Origin: D2472 sp964444385
Lineage (GTDB): Bacteria; Pseudomonadota; Gammaproteobacteria; Magnimaribacterales; D2472
Length of the DNA: 51,467 bases
Assembly: GCA_964444385.1 (NCBI GenBank)
Contig: CAYUHD010000004.1
Location: forward strand, 1 to 51,467
Direction of reading: 5' to 3'
Positions 24,648 through 32,080 of the stretch are shown one piece after another. The first letter of the stretch is position 1. Each line of letters starts with the position of its first letter. A model generated the notes under the pieces. That model worked only from the letters and a program-made list of their open reading frames with translations, had not been told where the DNA came from and searched no databases. Position numbers and translations under genes: made by a program.

Positions 24648-27179
24648 TTAGAAGTTATATACGAGCTGAGCTCCCAGTTGTCTTCCCATGTTGGTGTTAG
24701 CAGCATAAAACTTAGAAGGTAAGCTTCCGCCACCAGGTAAGTGATAGTCTGAGTAATAAGCTTGAATGTGAGAAAGATCAACATCATTTGTGATATTTTT
24801 TACAAAGAAACTTGCATCCCATACGCCATCTGATGATTTCCAACCCACAATTAAATTAGCTAAAACCAACTCTTTGATCTTAAGATCAGGATTAATAGCG
24901 CTAGTTCTTTCATCTCTCCAGCTAACGTTGTATCGAGTATATCTCTCACCACCCCAATATGCTGGAACTGTATGATCTAAATAAAAAGTCATAGATCTTT
25001 CAGCATCATCGTTAATTCTTTGTCCGCTAACATCTCTGGTTGCAGCCATCATTCCAGTATATAAAGGATTATTGGCATACCCAACAGAACCTGCTTCATA
25101 CTCACTATCAGTTGATGTATAGCTGCCACCTAGAATCAAGTCAGGATTAACAACATATACATACTCAACATCAACACCTGTAATTGAAGCATTGTTGTTA
25201 TTAAAGATTCCGCCCATGACCTGTTTAACAACATCTGGTCCAGCTGCTGTGTAGGTTCTAGCAGAAACGTTATCCCACTTGGTTTGATAGCCATCAATCG
25301 CATAATCATAGTAAGCAGCATTTAGCCTTAATCTACCATCCATGAAAGTACCTTTCATACCAAATTCAGTCATATCAGACTCTTCTTCAGCAAAAGGGAG
25401 TAATGCTGGATTGATTGCAGTAGGAGCAATGGTTGCACCTGGACTTCTAAAACCACTTTCTCTAGCTACATAGATCATGACATCATCAGATAAATAATAT
25501 CCCATCTTTAGGCTTCCAGTCGTTGAATCATTATTAGAATTTTGAAAAGCCAAAGGGATTCTAGGAATTGTCATTCCGCCACCACTCGCTGCTGTCACAA
25601 GAGCAGTAACAGGTAGATATAAATTTTGAGCTCTATATCCAACCATTTCTTGCTCTCTTAAACCTAATTGAATAAAAGCACTATCTGCTATGTTGTATTT
25701 AAAGTTTGCAAAATATGCTTCTGTTTTATTATTCACTGGGATACCCATACAAGTTGTTACAACTGGCTTTTGAGCAAACAAACCAGGGCTTGCTTTTTCA
25801 GCAAGACATGCTTGATTTGGTGTCTTGTATTCAAATCCAACTAGTGGCTTAAATATATGAGGTGCAACCTCATAGTTGTCCATTGAGACATCTAAATCTG
25901 CATCAGTAAATGTTTGTGAATCTCTAGAAAAGAATCCAATGGTGTATTCAAGCTTGTCACTGTCTTGATTAGAGATCCTCATCTCAATAGTCTCAATACC
26001 AGTGAGTGTTCTTACCTCTTGAGGGTAACCATAGGTGTAGGCTCCAGCATAATCTCTATCAATGAGCCCCATAGCATCGGTCTGACCATCTGACCATCTA
26101 ATAGCTAAAGCATGACTGCCCATATCATAATCAATCATTAAATTATGTACTTCAGCACTCGTGTTCTGCCTTGGATTTTGATAGTGTAAAGCAACGCCAT
26201 CTTCAGGTTTTAACCCCTCAGCAGGAATATCTGAATAGCTTGGTCTATGTAAAAATGCCAATTGGCCTGCAGCTGCAGGACCAGCTAAAGCACCAATCGT
26301 AGAAACCCATGCATTTGCTGCGCCAGCATAATCAACTGTTACAGGAGGGAACCATGGGTTTGAGAAGCCTGTTACGAATTTAAAAGCATCAAATGGAAAG
26401 GTTCCATTGCTACCTGCAACTGGTTGAGGATAAATAGAATTTACTTCCATGTTTTGATATTTAAATCTAACTGAAAGAGCATCTGTTGGCTCCCAAGAAA
26501 GACTTATACGACCTGAATCATAAGTATGAGACTCATTAACAGCGGTCCTAATATTTCTTACTTCTTTACCATCGTTATTATTCATGACGCCGGCAACTCT
26601 CATAGACAAAGTGTCGGAGAAATGAAGATCACTTGCAGCCTCTAGAATTGAAGTCATATTATCTGCCCATGTTGTTTTAACGTAGCCATTTCGCTCGTCA
26701 CTACCAACTTGTGCTGATCGCGTATAGATGTGAAGGGCGCCACCAGTGCTAACAACCCCCTGAAGAGTTCCCTGAGCGCCTTTAAGAATTTCTACACGTT
26801 CCGTATCATACATTTGAAGGAACATCTCTCCAGCTCGAAGAGGAACTTCATCAACATAACCTTGAATCGGTTGGTCGTTTCCACCATCAGGATCCATTTT
26901 TTGACCTCGCATGATAATGGTAGATCTTCTAGGATCAATTTGTGTAAACTCAACACCGGATACAACCTGCGCTAATTCACTTAAATCTCTGATTTGATAA
27001 TTATCCAGTGTGCTCCCTGAAACCGCATTAACGGTCTGAGCAATATCCTGAACATTTTCCTCTTTTTTCGTTGCCGTAACTACAACCTCTTCAAGCGCTA
27101 GCTCAGAATCTTGAGCAATAGAAATGCTAGGCGTAGCTACAAAAGCAGCAATTGTTAATATGCTTAATAGTCTCTTCAT
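24648..27179 (-). CDS. TonB-dependent outer-membrane receptor
   Basis: Ligand-gated 22-strand barrel of 843 residues for uptake of a large or scarce nutrient. The signal peptide (1-22, ending SIAQ) precedes a TonB-box-like region LALEEVVVTATKKEENVQ, the plug domain (IIMRGQ, YVDEVPL, ERVEILKGAQGTLQG) and a barrel that ends GRQLGAQLVYNF with terminal Phe as needed for BAM recognition. The plug style (VVVTATKKEENVQD) is that of the sphingomonad/SAR86-type receptors of unknown substrate, not a siderophore-specific group. The start at 27179 has a GGGGGAA ribosome site 4-9 nt upstream; an ATG at 27245 lacks this. The DUF3604 protein may process its cargo. Confidence 0.93.
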   Translation of the reverse strand: MKRLLSILTIAAFVATPSISIAQDSELALEEVVVTATKKEENVQDIAQTVNAVSGSTLDNYQIRDLSELAQVVSGVEFTQIDPRRSTIIMRGQKMDPDGGNDQPIQGYVDEVPLRAGEMFLQMYDTERVEILKGAQGTLQGVVSTGGALHIYTRSAQVGSDERNGYVKTTWADNMTSILEAASDLHFSDTLSMRVAGVMNNNDGKEVRNIRTAVNESHTYDSGRISLSWEPTDALSVRFKYQNMEVNSIYPQPVAGSNGTFPFDAFKFVTGFSNPWFPPVTVDYAGAANAWVSTIGALAGPAAAGQLAFLHRPSYSDIPAEGLKPEDGVALHYQNPRQNTSAEVHNLMIDYDMGSHALAIRWSDGQTDAMGLIDRDYAGAYTYGYPQEVRTLTGIETIEMRISNQDSDKLEYTIGFFSRDSQTFTDADLDVSMDNYEVAPHIFKPLVGFEYKTPNQACLAEKASPGLFAQKPVVTTCMGIPVNNKTEAYFANFKYNIADSAFIQLGLREQEMVGYRAQNLYLPVTALVTAASGGGMTIPRIPLAFQNSNNDSTTGSLKMGYYLSDDVMIYVARESGFRSPGATIAPTAINPALLPFAEEESDMTEFGMKGTFMDGRLRLNAAYYDYAIDGYQTKWDNVSARTYTAAGPDVVKQVMGGIFNNNNASITGVDVEYVYVVNPDLILGGSYTSTDSEYEAGSVGYANNPLYTGMMAATRDVSGQRINDDAERSMTFYLDHTVPAYWGGERYTRYNVSWRDERTSAINPDLKIKELVLANLIVGWKSSDGVWDASFFVKNITNDVDLSHIQAYYSDYHLPGGGSLPSKFYAANTNMGRQLGAQLVYNF

Positions 27180-27240
27180 GGTTTCCCCCTTCCAATGTGA
27201 AGAATGTATAGTTGAAAATATACCTGTTTTTTGGCTAAAT

Positions 27241-27290
27241 CCCAAACTTTTTACTTAAAAGTAAAAATAAATTTTAAGGATTAGTTTGGG
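27241..27290. repeat. Two inverted repeats in the TonB receptor leader region
   Basis: CCCAAACT (27241-27248) and AGTTTGGG (27283-27290) form a perfect 8-bp outer repeat. Inside lies TTTTTACT-TAAA-AGTAAAAA (27248-27267). The outer arm overlaps the last codons of the coiled-coil gene. On the plus strand the outer repeat is followed by TTTTTATT, so it would act as a terminator of antisense transcripts; on the coding strand there is no U-run. Attenuation or an operator are possible. Confidence 0.4.
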
Positions 27291-27906
27291 TTTTTATTCT
27301 TGAAATCTGTAATTGCATGTCTTGAAGCATCTCATTATTTTGTTTTCTATATGAATCAAATGCTTGAACGGTTTCCTCAAGCAATAAAACACTCTTATTT
27401 AATTCAGCTATTTTATTTAGAGTTACAAGATTTTTCTGATTTGCTTGTGAAAGCTCATCAAGCATAATTTTTAATTTTTTAGATTGATTTTTAATTGCAT
27501 TAATATTTTTTTGATCATTTGTTTGAGTCATCGCTATTTCTTTGAGAGCTATGGAATGTTTGCTAATGTCTTTTGTGAGCTTTGCAATATTTGCTTTATT
27601 TCGTTTATTGCTTAAATCCCATAATTTCCTTATCTCTTTATCAAGAAATTGAAGTTGAGAATTAATATCTGATAAAAAATCAGTAGAGGTTGAGTCAGCT
27701 AATTGAAGTTGCTCCTCTAAAATAGAGAGTCTTGATTCAACTTTAAAATTTATATCACTAGAAGCTTTAGATAGCTCACTTACCCACAAAGAGAGAGCAA
27801 GAATGCCAATCAATAAAAGAACAAAAACAACTCCTAGAAATAAACCGCTTGTGTTTTTACTAATATCAGAATCCTCTTCTTTTGTTGCTGAAATTTTCAT
27901 TGCCAT
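27274..27906 (-). CDS. Single-pass membrane protein with long coiled coil
   Basis: A 210-residue protein with a short charged N-terminus, one membrane helix (about residues 23-44), and a predicted coiled coil for almost the entire remainder (SRLSILEEQLQLADS... through LNKSVLLLEETVQAF), rich in K, N, Q, I and L with no Cys, Pro or Gly. This is an N-in, C-out topology with a periplasmic rod. No family was recognised. It is upstream of the TonB receptor on the same strand with a 94-bp gap holding inverted repeats. A second in-frame ATG (MKIS, 27900) is two codons in. A structural or scaffold role is a guess. Confidence 0.65.
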   Translation of the reverse strand: MAMKISATKEEDSDISKNTSGLFLGVVFVLLLIGILALSLWVSELSKASSDINFKVESRLSILEEQLQLADSTSTDFLSDINSQLQFLDKEIRKLWDLSNKRNKANIAKLTKDISKHSIALKEIAMTQTNDQKNINAIKNQSKKLKIMLDELSQANQKNLVTLNKIAELNKSVLLLEETVQAFDSYRKQNNEMLQDMQLQISRIKTQTNP

Positions 27907-28001
27907 AATTTGTGAGATTTGGTTTGTTAAATTGTATTTAATAATATGTTCTAATAAGGCATTAAATTATAAGCCTTAACTTAAAACTATATAACAATAT
28001 T

Positions 28002-29123
28002 ATGAATTTAGATTTCTCTGATGATCAAAAATATCTTCAAGATGAAGCCAGAAAGTTCTTTGATAAAGAAGGCGGTCTTTCAAATGCACGAAATGTTATG
28101 GACAACTCAACGGAAGCTGATTTAGAGCTCTGGCAGAAAATTATTGAGCTTGGCTGGACCGGTATTAGAGTTCCTGAAGCATACGAGGGCCTTGGCCTTG
28201 GTCATTTAGAGCTTTGTGTGATCGCTGAAGAACTTGGAAGATCTCTTGCACCTGTTCCCTTCTCCTCATCTGTTTATTTTTTCACTGAGGCCCTTATTAA
28301 GTATGCCGATGAAGAAATTAAGTCTGATTTACTGCCGAAATTAGTTACAGGAGAAATTGTAGGAACCTATGGAATTGCTGAAGATATGCATCAAGCAACT
28401 GAAGCAAATCTAAATGTTTCTGCTACACCTGACAAAGTCAACGGCATAAAAATTGCTGTTCCTGATGCTGGAATGGCTTCTCAAATGATTGTGGTAGTTA
28501 AATCCAGTGCGGGAACTGACCTGAGGTTGATTGATCTAAATGATCCGTCAGTCACTGTCACACCTCAAAAAAATCTTGATACCTCTAGAGCATTTTTTAA
28601 GGTTGAATTTAAGGATACTCCATCTAAGCTTCTTGGTAAATCTGGGGAGGGTTGGTTATATATTCAGCATCTGCTTGATCAAGCGGCTGTTTTATTTGCC
28701 TTCGAGCAAGTTGGAGGATCACAAGCTGCTCTTGACATGGCTAAAGCCTACTCTATGGAAAGATTTGCTTTTGGTAGACAGATAGGATCCTATCAAGCCA
28801 TTAAACATAAACTTGCTGACATGTATATTTCAGTAACACTTGCCAAATCAAATTGCTATTATGGAGCATGGGCATTATCTTCAGAATCCTCTGAACTTCC
28901 TCTTGCTGCTGCTACATCAAGGGTAAGTGCCACTAAAGCATTTCAACTATGCTCAAAAGAAAATATTCAAACTCATGGTGGTAACGGCTTCACATGGGAA
29001 TATGATTGTCATCTATTTTATAAACGTTCCAAAGTTCTTTCTGTCCTTCTTGGATCAGAAGCTACTTGGAAAGAAAGATTGGTCACTAGCTTAGAAAAAA
29101 CTAACACTTTAACAAAGGGATAA
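28002..29123 (+). CDS. Acyl-CoA dehydrogenase family protein, small subunit-like
   Basis: A 373-residue ACAD-fold protein. The N-terminal helical domain (FSDDQKYLQDEARKFF, GWTGIRVPEAYEGLGLG) and C-terminal helices (ERFAFGRQIGSYQAIKHKLADM, QTHGGNGFTWEYDCHLFYKR) are clear. The beta domain is degenerate: YGIAEDMHQA replaces the TEP-G-GSD FAD/substrate motif. At the helix-G position where LCAD/IVD carry the catalytic Glu it has LLDQAAVLFAF, and the C-terminal loop reads LLGSEATW, also without it. It is followed after 3 bp by a second ACAD that keeps the Glu, so the two probably form a heteromeric enzyme like steroid or pimeloyl-CoA dehydrogenases. Confidence 0.87.
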   Translation: MNLDFSDDQKYLQDEARKFFDKEGGLSNARNVMDNSTEADLELWQKIIELGWTGIRVPEAYEGLGLGHLELCVIAEELGRSLAPVPFSSSVYFFTEALIKYADEEIKSDLLPKLVTGEIVGTYGIAEDMHQATEANLNVSATPDKVNGIKIAVPDAGMASQMIVVVKSSAGTDLRLIDLNDPSVTVTPQKNLDTSRAFFKVEFKDTPSKLLGKSGEGWLYIQHLLDQAAVLFAFEQVGGSQAALDMAKAYSMERFAFGRQIGSYQAIKHKLADMYISVTLAKSNCYYGAWALSSESSELPLAAATSRVSATKAFQLCSKENIQTHGGNGFTWEYDCHLFYKRSKVLSVLLGSEATWKERLVTSLEKTNTLTKG

Positions 29124-29126
29124 ATT

Positions 29127-30359
29127 ATGGATTTCAACGATACACCAGAACAAGCTAACTTTAGAGCTAGATGCAGAGAATGGCTAGAAGTTAATGCAGA
29201 GTTAAAAGAAAATAAAAGTGGCGGGTATGCTGATTCCTCCTTAGAAGATCATTTAAAAGTTGCAAAAACATGGCAGCAAAAAAAATATGAAGCTGGATGG
29301 GCAATGCTTCATTGGCCAAAAGAATATGGTGGCATTGAAGCATCTCCTATTGAAAGAATTATTTGGGGGCAAGAGGAGGCAAAATTTAATGTTCCTGGAG
29401 GAATTTTTGAAATTGGATTGGGAATGTGTGGCCCTGTCATGATGCAATATGGATCTGAAGAGCAAAAAGATAGATATTTAGCCCCAATGGCTGAAGGAAA
29501 AGAAATTTGGTGCCAGCTCTTCTCAGAGCCTGCGGCTGGCTCAGATGTTGCTGGTCTAAGAAGCAAAGCCGAAAGAGACGGCGATGACTGGATTATAAAT
29601 GGTCAAAAAGTTTGGACTTCTGGAGCTCACTATTCAGATTTTGGTATTTTAGTTGTTCGTCATGATCCAGATGTTGCAAAACATAAAGGATTAACTTTCT
29701 TTTTTGTTGATATGAAATCTCCGGGCATCACTGTAAAGCCAATTAAACAAATTACCGGGCAGGCTGGGAGTGGAGCTGGTTTTAATGAAGTTTACTTTGA
29801 CGATGTTCGCATTCCAGATTCACAAAGACTTGGAGAAATTGGAGATGGGTGGAAAGTAGCCATCACAACACTAATGAATGAAAGATTGGCTGTAGGGGAT
29901 GCAAGAGGTTCAGATATAGAAGAAGCTCTTATTCTTTCTAAAACTAAAGATGATGCTGGTGAAGCTTTGATTAAAAATAATTCTGTGCGAGAAAAACTCG
30001 CAGACTGGTTTTGCGAAGCTAACGGCCTTAAATATACAAAATTCAGAACAATCTCTGCCCTTTCAAAAGGTGAAGCTCCTGGGCCAGAAGCATCTATCAC
30101 CAAGATAGTTAGTGCAAATAAACTTCAAGCAATTGGAAACTTTGGAATTGATTCTGGTGACATGGCTGGCATGCTAATTGATGAGAACGAAGGAGTGAGC
30201 TCATTTCAAGGTGCTTGGCTAGGTGCTCCAGGGCTAAGGATAGCCGGTGGAACAGATGAGATTCTTAGAAACGTTATAGCTGAAAGAGTGCTAGGTTTAC
30301 CTCAAGACCCAAGAGCTGATAAAGGTATAGCATTTAAAGATATACCTACTAAGGCCTAA
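29127..30359 (+). CDS. Acyl-CoA dehydrogenase family protein, large subunit-like
   Basis: A 410-residue FAD-dependent acyl-CoA dehydrogenase. The beta domain contains CQLFSEPAAGSDVAGLRSKA and INGQKVWTSGAHYSDFG; the C-domain contains LMNERLAVGDARG, with a Glu at the helix-G position used as base by LCAD and isovaleryl-CoA dehydrogenase, and ends APGLRIAGGTDEILRNVIAERVLGLPQDPR, the signature of FadE-like enzymes that work in alpha/beta pairs. Co-transcribed with the smaller ACAD (3-bp gap). Probable beta-oxidation of a branched, cyclic or side-chain acyl-CoA; the exact substrate is not deducible. The 3' end overlaps the convergent alkylsulfatase-like gene by 11 bp. Confidence 0.92.
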   Translation: MDFNDTPEQANFRARCREWLEVNAELKENKSGGYADSSLEDHLKVAKTWQQKKYEAGWAMLHWPKEYGGIEASPIERIIWGQEEAKFNVPGGIFEIGLGMCGPVMMQYGSEEQKDRYLAPMAEGKEIWCQLFSEPAAGSDVAGLRSKAERDGDDWIINGQKVWTSGAHYSDFGILVVRHDPDVAKHKGLTFFFVDMKSPGITVKPIKQITGQAGSGAGFNEVYFDDVRIPDSQRLGEIGDGWKVAITTLMNERLAVGDARGSDIEEALILSKTKDDAGEALIKNNSVREKLADWFCEANGLKYTKFRTISALSKGEAPGPEASITKIVSANKLQAIGNFGIDSGDMAGMLIDENEGVSSFQGAWLGAPGLRIAGGTDEILRNVIAERVLGLPQDPRADKGIAFKDIPTKA

Positions 30360-32067
30360 AATTTGTCAATAATTTAAGGAACTGCACGCCCTTATCAACG
30401 ATTATGGTGCCATTAGCAATTTCCATTATTGGATTTTTTAATCCTGCTAGGACTTGTTTTAAAGTTTGCTCATCTGTTTGAATATTCATAGAGCATTTTA
30501 AAGGCAAGCTATCTTTAATTTGAGCTATCTGATTTCTTAAAATCATAGCTTTTGTCAAACCTGAAGAGAATTCAAAGCAGGCGGTAATTATCTTGGTTGC
30601 ATCAACTTTCTCTGGGTTGAGATTAACTTTTAAAACATCAAAGAACATATCCATAGGAATCTGATCAAGCATAGAGGCTTCCGGAGGGATAATATTTACT
30701 GCATCTTGGTTCCCTAAGAGTCTTTGAGCTTCACTTAGAAAATAATTTCTCTTGTTAGGGTTCGAAGCCATGGTTCCAAGGTAAAGAGCAGCTTCCGACC
30801 TATACTTGTTTACCTCTCTTGAACGATGATCCATTGCTAATAAAAGATCTGATAACTCTAAAGCCCACTGCATCTCCTCGTTTGTAATAGCATTTTCAAA
30901 CTCACTAAATAACTCCTCAGGACCACCAACCATATTGGAAATAAAATTAGCTCTTTTTAAGGTAGAAGTTGGGTCAAGTTCTGAAATATTTCCTGAAAAC
31001 CAGCCTAAATAACCATTAAAAATACTTTTAACTGACCAGCGCACAGTGCCATAAAATTCTTGCAAATAAGGTGAAGAAGCAATCGCCTCAGGCAACTCTA
31101 TATTTTCAATAATTTCTTCTGGATGCATGCCTTGATTCATAAGTCTTATCGTTTGATCATGGATAAATTGAATACCGTCACGATAATCCATCAATGTCTC
31201 AACAGCTGCATCACCAAAAAAAGGCAATGTATGACTTGGAAAAATATTTTTTGGCTCCAAAGCTACCATTTTATCAAGACTGTTTACCCATGCATTCACA
31301 TCTCTATGAGAGGTTCCCCTAATGGTATATAGATTAGGAAAAGTTTTATAAATATTGTCTCCTGGAAATAGTGCTTGATATTCAGGAAGCCAAACAAAAA
31401 TCTGATCATCGGTTTCTCCGGGTGCGTGAAAGAATTCAAATTTAATTCCAGCAATGTTTAACTTTAATTCATCTTCAAATGTAACGTTTGGCTTAATGTA
31501 GCCTGGAGCGCTCCTGCCAACGCTTAAATAAGGTCCAATTCCAACATTTACCACCTCATCTTCGGGAAGCGTAGTTCCAAACATTTTTGAAGAACGTGAA
31601 GAAATTATCGGGTTCAAAATACCAAAGATTTTCTCAACAGATTTTGCAGTTGAATCATGAGCTATAACTAACGGAGCATCCTCTTGCTGATCAGCAAAAT
31701 ACTTTGCCCCTAAGGTATGGTCACCATGATTATGGGTATAAATAATTGCAGCTATGGGATTTGAATTGATGGTATAAAACTTTTCATAAACTTTTTCAGC
31801 CTGAAAAACACTATCTGTTACATCAATGATGACATTGAATTTATCGCCTTCAATCAAATAGGAGTTAGCAATTCCATAACCTACTGCAGCATGAATACCA
31901 TCCTCATAAGAATATATATTTTGAACAAATTCCTCAGAGTGTTTAAAAAGCATTTCAACTTCTGAGGTTGTTTCAGTTTGAGGTATGGATATTGATTCAG
32001 TTTTAGAGCAACTAAAAAAAAGAATGCATATAATAGATAATTGTAGAAAGGTACTAATTTTTTTCAT
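30349..32067 (-). CDS. Alkylsulfatase-like MBL-fold hydrolase, predicted lipoprotein
   Basis: A 572-residue three-domain protein. A lipobox FFSC (C20) predicts anchoring. The metallo-beta-lactamase domain (about 45-290) has H112-x-H114-x-D116-H117 (THNHGDHTLG), FFHAPGETDDQIFVWLPE and SHTLPFFG. It is followed by an alkylsulfatase dimerisation domain (ELSDLLLAMDH, YRSEAALYLGTMA, RNYFLSEAQRL) and a C-terminal SCP2-like lipid-binding domain (MDMFFDVLKVNLNPEKV, LKQVLAGL). This is the SdsA1/BDS1 architecture, which releases sulfate from alkyl sulfates, yielding an alcohol. Start sites of this gene and mnmC are only 13 bp apart and diverge. Confidence 0.87.
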   Translation of the reverse strand: MKKISTFLQLSIICILFFSCSKTESISIPQTETTSEVEMLFKHSEEFVQNIYSYEDGIHAAVGYGIANSYLIEGDKFNVIIDVTDSVFQAEKVYEKFYTINSNPIAAIIYTHNHGDHTLGAKYFADQQEDAPLVIAHDSTAKSVEKIFGILNPIISSRSSKMFGTTLPEDEVVNVGIGPYLSVGRSAPGYIKPNVTFEDELKLNIAGIKFEFFHAPGETDDQIFVWLPEYQALFPGDNIYKTFPNLYTIRGTSHRDVNAWVNSLDKMVALEPKNIFPSHTLPFFGDAAVETLMDYRDGIQFIHDQTIRLMNQGMHPEEIIENIELPEAIASSPYLQEFYGTVRWSVKSIFNGYLGWFSGNISELDPTSTLKRANFISNMVGGPEELFSEFENAITNEEMQWALELSDLLLAMDHRSREVNKYRSEAALYLGTMASNPNKRNYFLSEAQRLLGNQDAVNIIPPEASMLDQIPMDMFFDVLKVNLNPEKVDATKIITACFEFSSGLTKAMILRNQIAQIKDSLPLKCSMNIQTDEQTLKQVLAGLKNPIMEIANGTIIVDKGVQFLKLLTNFRP

Positions 32068-32080
32068 AAGCTACTCCTAA
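32068..32080. promoter_or_regulatory. 13-bp divergent spacer between two start codons
   Basis: The start codons of the alkylsulfatase-like gene (ends 32067) and mnmC (begins 32081) are only 13 bp apart and point away from each other. The spacer AGCTACTCCTAAATG-like sequence holds AGGAGT as a ribosome site for the minus gene. Promoters must lie inside the other gene's coding region, giving leader transcripts antisense to each other. Confidence 0.5.

Noticed and set aside
27180..27245. Longer start of the TonB receptor
   Set aside because: The added residues are not signal-like, and the GGGGGAA ribosome site directs translation to 27179.
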